Shown here: positions 54,122-63,469 of the stretch, in pieces
Layout of the letters: the number at the start of each line of letters is the position of its first letter
How positions within the stretch are numbered: position 1 is the first letter of the stretch
The notes under the pieces: model-generated
What the model was told of the DNA's origin: nothing
Database searches by the model: none
What the model saw: only the letters and a program-made list of their open reading frames with translations
Made by a program: the position numbers and the translations under genes
Assembly: GCA_019245755.1 (NCBI GenBank)
Contig: JAFARC010000001.1
Coordinates: 1-64,000, forward strand
Direction of reading: 5' to 3'
Length of the DNA stretch: 64,000 bases
From: Mycobacteriaceae bacterium
GTDB lineage: Bacteria; Actinomycetota; Actinomycetes; Mycobacteriales; Mycobacteriaceae

Positions 54122-57100
54122 GTGGGCGACGGTCACTTGCGCTCCGACCACCGCGACCCCAGCGCCGAGCGGGGAGCGTCGATCGATGAATTGCTTGACC
54201 GGGCGGTGCTGGCGATCAACCGCGGCGATCGGGCGGCGGCAACCGCCCTGGCGGGGCGGGTGCTGGCGGTTGACCGTGGGAACATCGAGGCCGAGGACTT
54301 GTTGGCTGCATCTCCGGACGATCGTGGGGAGATCCGGCGGCTGACCATCCTGTTCGCGGATATCGTCGACTCCACGGCGCTTTCGACGCGCCTTGAGCCC
54401 GAGGCCTATCGGCTGCTGGTGGGCAGATACCGCGAGCAGGTGCAGCGGGCCGTCGACCGCTACGGGGGCCACATCGCCTCGACGAAGGGTGATGGGCTGC
54501 TCGCGGTCTTCGGTCATCCCGTTGCTCACGAAAACGACGCACGCCGCGCGGTGCAGGCGGGTTTGGAGATCACCCAGGCAGTGGGGGCGCTGAGCGAACA
54601 GGCGCAGCGTCGTTTCGGGGTGGGCATCGATGTGCGGGTGGGGGTGCATCGCGGACCGGTGTATCTGGACATCGACCAAGATGACGTCTTCGGCATGGCG
54701 GCCAATGTGGCCGCCCGGGTGTGTAGCCTCGCGCCGGCCGGGTCGGTAGTGGCGTCGGATGCGGTCGAGCTGCTAACCGCCGACCTCTTCGAGATGGAGC
54801 ATCGCGCGCCGGCCACCGTCAAAGGTGTCGAGGCGCCGATCACCTACTACCGGGTCATCGGTGAGCGTGCCGAGTCGCCCCCGACCGCCCGCGCGCCGCT
54901 GATAGGCCGTGAACGCGAACTCGCGCGACTGCAAAAGAGCTGGAGGCGAGCGCAGGCCGGCATCTTGACAACACCCGCCCTGGTGATGCGCGGCGAGCCC
55001 GGCATCGGCAAGAGCCGGCTGGCCTTAGCGGCCTGCGAGCTGGTGAAGCAGGACGGCGGTGCGGTGTTGGAGCTGTACGGGTCACCGCTTCACGCCGGTG
55101 TTGGTCTGCACCCGGTGCGGACACTGCTGGAACGTCGATGCGGCATCACCCGACTCACCGATGCCGGGGAGCGGCTTCGTCTGCTGCGCGCCGAGCTGGT
55201 CGCCCGGGGGCTGGATGCGGAAACTGCGGTGCCACTGTTGGCGCCGGTGCTTGGCATCGGGCCGAAGGAGGGCTATCTACCGGTGGCCGCCGAGGGCCGC
55301 AAGCTGCAGCAGCTGATCTCAGAGGCGATCTGTGGCTATCTGCTGGCCTGCGGTGGCAGTGGTGCTGGGTTGGTGGTCGCCGAGGATGTGCAGTGGTTTG
55401 ACCCATCCACCATCGAGGTGCTGGGTTCGCTGATCGCCAGCGGAGGCGGGCGGCTGCTGATGGTGTTGACCGCACGTGATAGCGGGTGGCTGCCGCCGGG
55501 CTGGCCGGTCACGGTGTTCGATCTGGCGCCGCTGACCGCCGAGCAGAGCGACGAGTTGATCGCGGCTCTGCACCCGGCGCTGACCGAGCAGCAGCGGGTG
55601 CAGATCCGCGACCGTTGCGACGGTGTGCCGTTCTACCTCGAGCAGGTGGTTGCGGACCTGGCAGCGGCACCGCCCAGCGAATCTGGTGGATCGGTGGTGC
55701 CCGAGACGCTGTATGAGCCGCTGCGGGCCCGGCTCCGGGGCAGCCGCGCCCTGGTGCGCGTCGCGGAGGCCGCGGCGGTCATCGGACGCCAGGGAGACCG
55801 GTCCCTGCTGGCTGCGGTGGTCGACCTCGACACCGACCAGCTCAATCAGGTCATCAAAGAACTTCAGGACGCGCGAGTGTTCGAGTTGGACGGACGGGAT
55901 GGCTGGAGCTTTCGGCACGAACTGCTGCGCGAAGTCGCCGCCGAACTCACCCCGCCCAGCCTGCGCCGCGGTCTGCACGCCAAGGCCGCCGACGCGCTGG
56001 TCAACGGAGCCGCGGGAGAGCCGGACTGGCCGGTGGTGGCCGCCCACTACCAACAGGCTGCCCGCCACGGCGACGCCGCATCGGCCTACCGGGGAGCCTC
56101 CGCTGCTGCCCGGCGTCGCGGCGCGCTCGCCGAAGCCCGCACCTACCTCGACCGCGCCGTCACCCAGCTCGAGTGCTGCCCGCCTGGCCCTGACCGCGAC
56201 CGGCGTGAGGTCGGTGCGCGGTTGCAGCGGGGCTACCTCGCCGCCGCCGCGGAGCCGGAGGGCAATTTGAGCCCGGTCTCCGTCGCCGACTTCGAGCGCT
56301 GCCTGCAACTGGTCGGCACGGACCTGCGTGACCACCAGGTTGTGGCGACCTTCATCGCTGCGATCGCACATTACGTATGGGCTGCCGACCTTCGCCGGAC
56401 GGCGCAGCTGGTTGATGTGCTGCGGCGCGGCGCCGACCAGGAGCAGCCATGGTTGAGCCGCGCCATACATGCCGGGCTGGGCGTGGTGGCGTTTTTGCGC
56501 GGCGAGTTCAGCTCCGCGCGTGCCTATTTCGAGCAGGGAACGATTGACGTGGCACCACAGGACCAGGTAGACGCGTTGTGGTCCATCCCCACCGACCCGG
56601 TGGCGTGGTCGTATGTCTTCCTGGCCGTCGACCGTGTCTTGCAGGGCGACCCCGCCGCGGCCGAGGCGCGGCTGAGCCGGGCGGTGCAGCGCGCTGAGCA
56701 GCTCGGGTTTCCCCTTGGCCCCTACAACCACGTTTGGGCACTCAGAAACGAGATCTGGATCCGCTGCGAAGCCGGCCAGCTCGACCGCGCCCGGACAGTC
56801 ACCGCCGAGCTGATTGAGCAGTCCGAGCGGCACGGGTTCGACTATTGGCAACGGTTCGGGGCGACCGAACAGTGCGGCCTCGACGCCCGCGCGCTGCTGG
56901 CTTCCACGGATCGCGACCCTGGCGCTGTGTCGATCCACATCGCGACAATGACCATGATCCAAGAGACGTTGCGCCGTATCGGGGTCGAAGCGTACCGCCC
57001 GATCAATGATGCGGTTGTGGGCCGGCTGCTGATGGCCGCCGGCCGGCACAACCAAGCCCGTGAGTGGCTCGACGCTGCACTGCGCATCACAGCAGGCAAC

Positions 57101-57361
57101 GGCCAGCAGTTCTACGACGCCGAACTGTTGCGCTTGCGCGCGCACACCCTCGCCGATACCGACGCCCGGGCAGCCGGGTTTGGCGCCGCGCTCGACCTAG
57201 CCATCCGCCAGGGTGCGCCGTTGTTTGAACTACGCGCCGCGCTCGACGATTTCGACCTTCGAGGGCAATCCGCACGCGAAGGCCTCAGTGACGCCGCGAG
57301 CCGGGTGCCCAGCGATAGCGGCCTGCCGGAACTGGCGCGGGCGCGGAAGATGCTGGAGTGA
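54122..57361 (+). CDS. Class III adenylate cyclase-AAA ATPase multidomain regulator
   Basis: About 1,079 residues. A short helical N-terminus (SIDELLDRAVLAINRGDRAAATALAGRV) precedes a class III cyclase domain (about 70-235) with every key residue: metal-binding D80 (FADIVDST) and D124 (KGDG), adenine-selecting K122 and D188 (DDVFG), transition-state N195 and R199 (NVAAR). Then comes an AfsR/MalT-type ATPase with Walker A GEPGIGKS (291-298) and VVAEDVQWFD, and a long TPR-like C-terminus. Similar mycobacterial proteins often end in a LuxR HTH; here none is present. It probably makes cAMP, gated by the ATPase/TPR sensor part. The stop overlaps the next start (GTGA). Confidence 0.88.
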   Translation: MGDGHLRSDHRDPSAERGASIDELLDRAVLAINRGDRAAATALAGRVLAVDRGNIEAEDLLAASPDDRGEIRRLTILFADIVDSTALSTRLEPEAYRLLVGRYREQVQRAVDRYGGHIASTKGDGLLAVFGHPVAHENDARRAVQAGLEITQAVGALSEQAQRRFGVGIDVRVGVHRGPVYLDIDQDDVFGMAANVAARVCSLAPAGSVVASDAVELLTADLFEMEHRAPATVKGVEAPITYYRVIGERAESPPTARAPLIGRERELARLQKSWRRAQAGILTTPALVMRGEPGIGKSRLALAACELVKQDGGAVLELYGSPLHAGVGLHPVRTLLERRCGITRLTDAGERLRLLRAELVARGLDAETAVPLLAPVLGIGPKEGYLPVAAEGRKLQQLISEAICGYLLACGGSGAGLVVAEDVQWFDPSTIEVLGSLIASGGGRLLMVLTARDSGWLPPGWPVTVFDLAPLTAEQSDELIAALHPALTEQQRVQIRDRCDGVPFYLEQVVADLAAAPPSESGGSVVPETLYEPLRARLRGSRALVRVAEAAAVIGRQGDRSLLAAVVDLDTDQLNQVIKELQDARVFELDGRDGWSFRHELLREVAAELTPPSLRRGLHAKAADALVNGAAGEPDWPVVAAHYQQAARHGDAASAYRGASAAARRRGALAEARTYLDRAVTQLECCPPGPDRDRREVGARLQRGYLAAAAEPEGNLSPVSVADFERCLQLVGTDLRDHQVVATFIAAIAHYVWAADLRRTAQLVDVLRRGADQEQPWLSRAIHAGLGVVAFLRGEFSSARAYFEQGTIDVAPQDQVDALWSIPTDPVAWSYVFLAVDRVLQGDPAAAEARLSRAVQRAEQLGFPLGPYNHVWALRNEIWIRCEAGQLDRARTVTAELIEQSERHGFDYWQRFGATEQCGLDARALLASTDRDPGAVSIHIATMTMIQETLRRIGVEAYRPINDAVVGRLLMAAGRHNQAREWLDAALRITAGNGQQFYDAELLRLRAHTLADTDARAAGFGAALDLAIRQGAPLFELRAALDDFDLRGQSAREGLSDAASRVPSDSGLPELARARKMLE

Positions 57362-57591
57362 TAGCAACTTTCGCATCATCTGGGCATGCCCTTAGCGGGT
57401 GCGATCCACAAATCAAAGGGCACGTGGCGGCCAACCTGAACTTCGGCAATGACCGCGCCCTGCTGCTGGCCGTCGCCACCCAGCTGCCGTTCATCGGCTA
57501 TCCCCGCACCCTCAACGCGCTGGCCGCGGTCAACGAAATCTCGCCGCCGCACACCGCACAACCGCCTGGACACGACACGAAGGAGAACTGA
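57358..57591 (+). pseudogene. Carboxymuconolactone decarboxylase-like fragment
   Basis: A 77-codon frame beginning at the GTGA overlap. IKGHVAANLNFGNDRALLLAVATQLPFIGYPRTLNALAAVNE is the C-terminal half of the CMD/AhpD-like fold, while the catalytic half with its CxxC/His is missing and replaced by unrelated residues. Either a decayed gene or a short remnant kept as a leader for the AKR gene 4 nt downstream. Confidence 0.65.
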
Positions 57592-57595
57592 CAAC

Positions 57596-58573
<978 letters not shown>

Positions 58574-58950
58574 CACCGGCGCTTTTACGCGGGTCGAGGT
58601 GATGAAGCGACAGCGTCGTTAGTTCGTAGATTGCCGCAGTCGCACGGCGCCACGACGTTACGGGGTGACTCCAGCCCAAGCTGAGGCGGATCAGGCCAAC
58701 GGTAATAACGTTCATACCGACGGAACTGAGCATCACCGAGCCGAGGCCACGCCCGACACGAGGCAGCCGACAACCCGCGATGAGTTTCGGCACCGAATCG
58801 TGTCTCTATATCTGGAGGCCGATCAACTCGGGCCTCAATCTAGTCATCCAGGTGCGAAGCCCCTGCGCGGAGGGAGACATTTCTCGCATCTGGAGATGGT
58901 GTGGGTGCGCGGGGCCCATCTGGTGCTGTCACGAGAGAGGAGACCATCAC
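58574..58950. other. 377-bp intergenic region
   Basis: No convincing gene. Contains the inverted repeat CGGTA-N10-TACCG (58700-58704 and 58715-58719), a possible operator, and ends with GAGAGGAG (58935-58942), the ribosome binding site of the SDR that follows. Confidence 0.5.
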
Positions 58951-59685
58951 GTGAGGAAGATTTCTGGCAAATCCGTTCTGATTACCGGCGCCAACCGTGG
59001 CATCGGTCAGGCACTGGTCGAAGAGGCCTTGAACAGGGGTGCAGCGCGGGTGTATGCCGGTTCGCGCCAAGGATTCTCGCACAGCGACGCACGGGTGGTT
59101 CCACTGATGCTAGACGTCACCGATGCTGGGCAGATACGAGACGCGGCCGACACAGTCGATTCACTGGACGTGCTGGTCAATAACGCCGGAATCGCGCTGT
59201 ATGACGACTTGAGCGATCGCGCGCTGCTTGAACAGCACCTCGCGGTGAACTTCTTCGGAACTTACGCCGTGACGCAGGCGTTTCTACCGCTGCTGATTCG
59301 TTCCGGCGGGGCCATCGTCAACAATCTGTCGGTCAACGCTTTGGCGCCGTTGCCACTGATCCCGGCCTATTCGATCTCTAAGGCGGCCGCGTTCAACATG
59401 ACGCAATCGCTGCGCGCCTTCTTGGCCGATAGCGGCGTGAGCGTGCATGCCGTGCTCACCGGCCCCACAGACACCGACATGACGCGAGGTCTCGACATAC
59501 CGAAGGCCGCTCCGGAGTCCATCGCGCGAGCCATTCTCGACGGAGTGGACCGCGGTGATGAGGACATCTTCCCCGACCCGATGTCGCAGTGGATCGCCGG
59601 GGACTGGCGAAATGGCGCTACGAAGGCACTCGAACGTCAGTATGCCGAACTGCTCGCCGACGCAGCGCGCGCGACGGCCGAATGA
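58951..59685 (+). CDS. Short-chain dehydrogenase/reductase
   Basis: GTG 58951 after GAGAGGAG; 244 residues. TGANRGIGQ cofactor motif, NNAG, and catalytic Tyr-Lys in YSISKAAAF preceded by NLSVNAL. The C-terminal part DEDIFPDPMSQWIAGDW occurs in short actinobacterial SDRs of unknown substrate. The next SDR gene starts 14 nt after its stop, so they probably form an operon. Confidence 0.9.
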   Translation: MRKISGKSVLITGANRGIGQALVEEALNRGAARVYAGSRQGFSHSDARVVPLMLDVTDAGQIRDAADTVDSLDVLVNNAGIALYDDLSDRALLEQHLAVNFFGTYAVTQAFLPLLIRSGGAIVNNLSVNALAPLPLIPAYSISKAAAFNMTQSLRAFLADSGVSVHAVLTGPTDTDMTRGLDIPKAAPESIARAILDGVDRGDEDIFPDPMSQWIAGDWRNGATKALERQYAELLADAARATAE

Positions 59686-59698
59686 AGTGGAGCGCAAC

Positions 59699-60445
59699 AT
59701 GAGTGAACTGACCGGCAACGCCGTTATGGTCGTGGGCGCAAGCCGCGGCCTGGGCCGCGGGATCTCCGCGGGCGTCGCCGCGGCCGGGGCCACGGTGATC
59801 GCTGTCGCGCGCAGCGCGGCACCGCATGTCGAGCGAGGCGATGAGACCGGTGATATCCAACCGGTGATCGCCGATGCCAGTGACGCTTCAGCGGCCGGCG
59901 CCCTGCTCGATCGCTATGAACCCGAGGCCCTGATTCTTGTCGCCGGCGCGAGCCCGTTAATGCGTCCGCTGCAGCAGCAGACATGGGAAACGTTTTCAGT
60001 CAACTGGAACACCGATGTCCGTATCGCATTCCATTGGTTGCGCGAGGCCTTACTCAAGCCGCTGTCGCCCGGCAGCCGGGTCGTCGTGATTAGCAGCGGT
60101 GCCGCGCTTGCGGGGTCACCGCTGAGCGGTGGGTACGCCGGCGCCAAGGCCACCCAGCGGTTCATCACGGGCTACGCTCAACAGGAAGCTAACCTGGCGG
60201 ACCTGGGCATCACGTTCACCGCGGTGCTGCCCCGCATCACGCCGCTGACCGAGCTTGGCCGGCCGGCGGTGCGGGCGTACGCGGCCCGCAGCGGACAGTC
60301 CGAGCAGGAATACATCCAGCAGTTCGGCGAGCCGCTCACCCCCCAGGTGGCCGGCGCGGCTGTGGTCGAACTGCTACAGGCAGATGCGGCCACCGTCGCC
60401 TCCAGTTACATGCTGAGCAGCGCCGGGCTCCAAAAGCTGAACTGA
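59699..60445 (+). CDS. Short-chain dehydrogenase/reductase (divergent)
   Basis: ATG 59699 with GTGGAG upstream; 248 residues. GASRGLGRG cofactor motif, YAGAKATQRF with the catalytic Tyr-Lys and SSGAALAGS. The usual NNAG is replaced by VAGAS. It follows another SDR 14 nt upstream. Substrate unknown. Confidence 0.88.
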   Translation: MSELTGNAVMVVGASRGLGRGISAGVAAAGATVIAVARSAAPHVERGDETGDIQPVIADASDASAAGALLDRYEPEALILVAGASPLMRPLQQQTWETFSVNWNTDVRIAFHWLREALLKPLSPGSRVVVISSGAALAGSPLSGGYAGAKATQRFITGYAQQEANLADLGITFTAVLPRITPLTELGRPAVRAYAARSGQSEQEYIQQFGEPLTPQVAGAAVVELLQADAATVASSYMLSSAGLQKLN

Positions 60446-60543
60446 CCCGCTGGTCACCGCCATATACCAGTAACCGTCGGCGGGCGTATCACGGACTCGA
60501 TGCGACGAATCGTAATTACCGGTAGAGAAGGGCTGAAATCGCA

Positions 60544-61281
60544 ATGGACACACCCCCAATCGTGTCGGCTCAGGAGTGGGAAGCGGCGCGACAGCAGCTG
60601 CTGGTGAAGGAAAAGGAGGTCTTCCGCGCGCGTGACGCGCTAGCAGCGTCGCGTCGACGGATGCCATGGCAGGCGGTGGAGAAGCGCTATGAGTTCGACG
60701 GGTCCGAGGGCAGGGTGAGCCTGCTGGACCTGTTCCACGGTCGCCGGCAGCTGATCATCTACCGGGCCTTCTTCGAGCCCGGCGTCGACGGCTGGCCCGA
60801 GCATGCCTGCCGCGGCTGCTCGATGATCGCCGACCATGTCGGTCACCTCGCCCATCTGAACGCCCGCAACACCACACTCGTGTTCGTCTCCCGTGCGCCG
60901 CAGGCAGACATCGAGCGCTTGAAAGCCAGGATGGGCTGGCAGATGCCGTGGTACACCATGACCGACAGCTTCGACGCCGATTTCGGAGTGGACGAGTGGC
61001 ATGGCACGAACGCGTTCATCCGCGCCGGTGATCGCGTGCTCCGCACCTACTTCATCAACAACCGCGGCGACGAGGCGCTGGGCAGCACCTGGAGCTACCT
61101 GGACATGACCGCGCTCGGGCGGCAGGAGGACTGGGAGGACTCGCCGGAGGGCTATCCACAAACCCCGGCGTACGCGTGGTGGAACTGGCACGACGCCTAC
61201 GGCGACGCCTCGCAGTCCCAGTGGTGGGCAGACCCCGACCAGGACATCCGGAACCCCGCCGACCCACGACCGCGGGGGTGA
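60544..61281 (+). CDS. DUF899 thioredoxin-fold protein
   Basis: 245 residues. EWEAARQQLLVKEKEVFRARDALAASRRRMPW and YEFDGSEGRVSLLDLFHGRRQLIIYRAFFEP are diagnostic of DUF899, a thioredoxin-like family. HACRGCSMIADHVGHLAHLNARNTTLVFVSRAP follows, with a CRGC in place of the redox CxxC of thioredoxins. Members often lie next to ECF sigma genes as here (3-nt gap). Redox or stress function is inferred. Confidence 0.9.
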   Translation: MDTPPIVSAQEWEAARQQLLVKEKEVFRARDALAASRRRMPWQAVEKRYEFDGSEGRVSLLDLFHGRRQLIIYRAFFEPGVDGWPEHACRGCSMIADHVGHLAHLNARNTTLVFVSRAPQADIERLKARMGWQMPWYTMTDSFDADFGVDEWHGTNAFIRAGDRVLRTYFINNRGDEALGSTWSYLDMTALGRQEDWEDSPEGYPQTPAYAWWNWHDAYGDASQSQWWADPDQDIRNPADPRPRG

Positions 61282-61284
61282 GCG

Positions 61285-62292
61285 ATGCCGTCCACCAGCA
61301 CTGATGATTTCGCAGGCCTCGCCGAACGGTATCGCCCGGAACTGTTGGCCTACTGCTATCGAATGCTCGGATCGGTAGATGAGTGCGAAGATCTCGTGCA
61401 AGAAACCTACTTGCGTGCGTGGCGGTCCTACGATCGGTTTGAGGGACGTTCCTCGTTACGGTTGTGGCTTTACAAGATCGCGACCACGACGTATCTGACG
61501 GCGCTGCAGACGCGACAACGCCGTGCGCTTCCGTCGGGCCTGAGCGCACCAGCCGAAACTGCAGGAGTCGGGCTGGCGGCGGCGCGATCCGACATCCCAT
61601 GGCTACAACCGGCCCCGGACAGTCTGCTCTACGGCGCCACCGACGACCCGGCTGTCGTCGTGTCTCACCGCAACACCGTCCGTCTGGCGTTTATCGCTGC
61701 GCTGCAGCACTTGTCACCCCTGCAGCGCGCTGCACTGGTACTGCGCGACGTTCTGCGCTGGCCGGCAAGGGAAGTCGCCGAGATGTTGGACACGTCGACA
61801 GCGGCGGTCAACAGTGCATTGCAGCGCGCCCGCGCACAACTGTCAGCGGCCGCGCCGGTGCAGGACGATCTCAGCGAACCCACCGACCCACAGGTGCGCG
61901 ACTTGCTGGACCGCTACATGGCGGCATTCGAACACGCCGACGTCAAAACACTCGCCGAGCTGCTTCGAGCCGACGTCGAGCTGGAAATGCCACCCATTCC
62001 CACCTGGTTCACTGGACGCGACGCCGTGTGCTCATTCATGGCTAACGTCGTGCTGCACACCCCGGATCAATGGCGGCTGATCGACACCCGAGCCAACGGT
62101 GCTCCCGCGTTCGCCCTCTACAAACGCGCAACCGATGGCTCCTTCCGCGCCGCCGGTGTCGACGTGATCTCATTGCGAGACGGGCGCATCGCGCGAATCA
62201 TCGCGTTCAACGACCCGCGACTGGTCACGACATTTGGTCTCGCCGAAACGTTCCCGCAGCCACCGGACCACCCGACGCCGGCACACAGGTGA
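61285..62292 (+). CDS. ECF sigma factor with C-terminal SnoaL-like domain (SigG/SigX5-type)
   Basis: 335 residues. Sigma region 2 (LAERYRPELLAYCYRMLGSVDECEDLVQETYLRAW), region 4 (LSPLQRAALVLRDVLRWPAREVAEMLDTSTAAVNSALQRARAQL), then a SnoaL/NTF2-like domain (LDRYMAAFEHADVKTLAELLRADVELEMPPIPTWFTG and on). Sigma factors with this fused domain usually have no separate anti-sigma gene and are controlled by their own C-terminus. Overlap GTGA with the next gene and 3 nt from DUF899 place all three in one operon. Confidence 0.92.
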   Translation: MPSTSTDDFAGLAERYRPELLAYCYRMLGSVDECEDLVQETYLRAWRSYDRFEGRSSLRLWLYKIATTTYLTALQTRQRRALPSGLSAPAETAGVGLAAARSDIPWLQPAPDSLLYGATDDPAVVVSHRNTVRLAFIAALQHLSPLQRAALVLRDVLRWPAREVAEMLDTSTAAVNSALQRARAQLSAAAPVQDDLSEPTDPQVRDLLDRYMAAFEHADVKTLAELLRADVELEMPPIPTWFTGRDAVCSFMANVVLHTPDQWRLIDTRANGAPAFALYKRATDGSFRAAGVDVISLRDGRIARIIAFNDPRLVTTFGLAETFPQPPDHPTPAHR

Positions 62293-62888
62293 GGGACGGC
62301 TCAGTGCTCCAAACAGACGAGCTGACCGTACTGGCCGACGCCACCCGCTACCTGTTGGGCGGCATGCTCTTGGTCCGTGACGCCGACCTTTCGGCACCGA
62401 CACCTTGCCCGGACTGGGACCTGGGCGCGTTATTGCGCCACCTCCATACGTCGCTTGATCACGTCACCGACGTACTGGCACCGCGCGAGTTTCGCGATCG
62501 ACGCAACTATGACCCTAGGTGCGATGCTGGCGCCGATCCGGTGGCAGCCATCCGCGCCCGAATCGTCGACCTGCTCCTGGCGTGGCGCGCCGCGCCGGCC
62601 CCCGACCGATGGTGTGAGATTTGGGGTCGCAGCCTTCCTGCCAAAGTCGTCGCTTACGTCGCATCGATAGAAATGGCGGTGCACGGCTGGGACATCGCAC
62701 AGGCATGCCAGACAGACCGCCCCATCCCCGCCGACCTGGCCGCGGCTCTGCTGACAGTGTCACCACCACTCGCCCAGGCCGGCGAAGCCGGGAACGTGTT
62801 CGCCAAACCGGTAGCAGTCGCCACAACTGCGACGCCCAGCGACCGGCTTCTGGCACTTTTCGGCCGGGCAACCATCCTAACCAGCTAA
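62289..62888 (+). CDS. DinB/mycothiol-dependent isomerase-like protein (TIGR03086 type)
   Basis: GTG 62289 overlaps the sigma stop; 199 residues. PTPCPDWDLGALLRHLHTSLDHVTDVL and the C-terminal VASIEMAVHGWDIAQA contain the histidines that bind a metal in DinB-like, mycothiol-dependent enzymes. Members near ECF sigma genes are frequent in actinobacteria. Possibly a detoxifying thiol transferase controlled by the sigma factor. Confidence 0.85.
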   Translation: MRDGSVLQTDELTVLADATRYLLGGMLLVRDADLSAPTPCPDWDLGALLRHLHTSLDHVTDVLAPREFRDRRNYDPRCDAGADPVAAIRARIVDLLLAWRAAPAPDRWCEIWGRSLPAKVVAYVASIEMAVHGWDIAQACQTDRPIPADLAAALLTVSPPLAQAGEAGNVFAKPVAVATTATPSDRLLALFGRATILTS

Positions 62889-62946
62889 GGACAAAGATCA
62901 TGCGGGTATTCGTCGCGGGTGGATTGGCGAGCGGTCGGCCCGCTCG

Positions 62947-63375
62947 TTATGAGCGTTCGACGGTCTTCTTCAGGCTGTGGAGCATCGCACGCCAGTTCGC
63001 CGTGGCCCCTTCGGCTTCGGCTTCGCTGCCGTTGTTGTCCTGACTGAGCACTACGTGGGTGCTGCCGCCGTGCTCGTCCAGTTCGTAGGTCAGCGTGTGA
63101 TAGTTCTCGGGCCGATCGGGCTGGCCCGACAGCGGGCTGAAATGGGTCACGCGCAAAAGCCTGTTCTGCTCGACGTCGAGGATTTCACCCTTGTCTTCGA
63201 ACGGCTTGCCGTTGTACTCGCCTCGCCACACGATGGGGCTTCCCGGACGCCAATCCGTTTGCACCTCCGCACCGAAGAAGTACTGCCGGATTATGTCGGG
63301 GTCGGTCAGCGCAGTCCAGACCTTCGTTGCTGAGGCTCCGACATCGACTTCAGCCGTGGCGATGAAGTTCGCCAT
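62947..63375 (-). CDS. SRPBCC/AHSA1-family protein
   Basis: ATG 63375 after AGGAGGGAG; 142 residues. Typical AHSA1 start (FIATAEVDVGASATKVWTALTDPDIIRQYFFGAEVQTDW), then IVWRGEYNGKPFEDKGEILDVEQNRLLRVTHFSPLSG. It binds a hydrophobic ligand in a START-like pocket. It is divergent from a MarR gene over a palindrome, so probably under its control. Confidence 0.9.
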   Translation of the reverse strand: MANFIATAEVDVGASATKVWTALTDPDIIRQYFFGAEVQTDWRPGSPIVWRGEYNGKPFEDKGEILDVEQNRLLRVTHFSPLSGQPDRPENYHTLTYELDEHGGSTHVVLSQDNNGSEAEAEGATANWRAMLHSLKKTVERS

Positions 63376-63398
63376 GGGGCTCCCTCCTGATAGTGAAA

Positions 63399-63415
63399 AT
63401 ATGAGCGAGTCATAT
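63399..63415. promoter_or_regulatory. Palindromic operator in SRPBCC/MarR divergent promoter
   Basis: ATATGA (63399-63404) and TCATAT (63410-63415) form a perfect 6-bp inverted repeat with a 5-bp spacer, in an AT-rich patch 24-40 nt upstream of the SRPBCC start. Size and spacing suit a MarR dimer. Confidence 0.6.
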
Positions 63416-63469
63416 ATTCTTTCCAGGAAAGCACGCTTGACGTTGTCGGTCAACCCTTATGGGAGGCTA

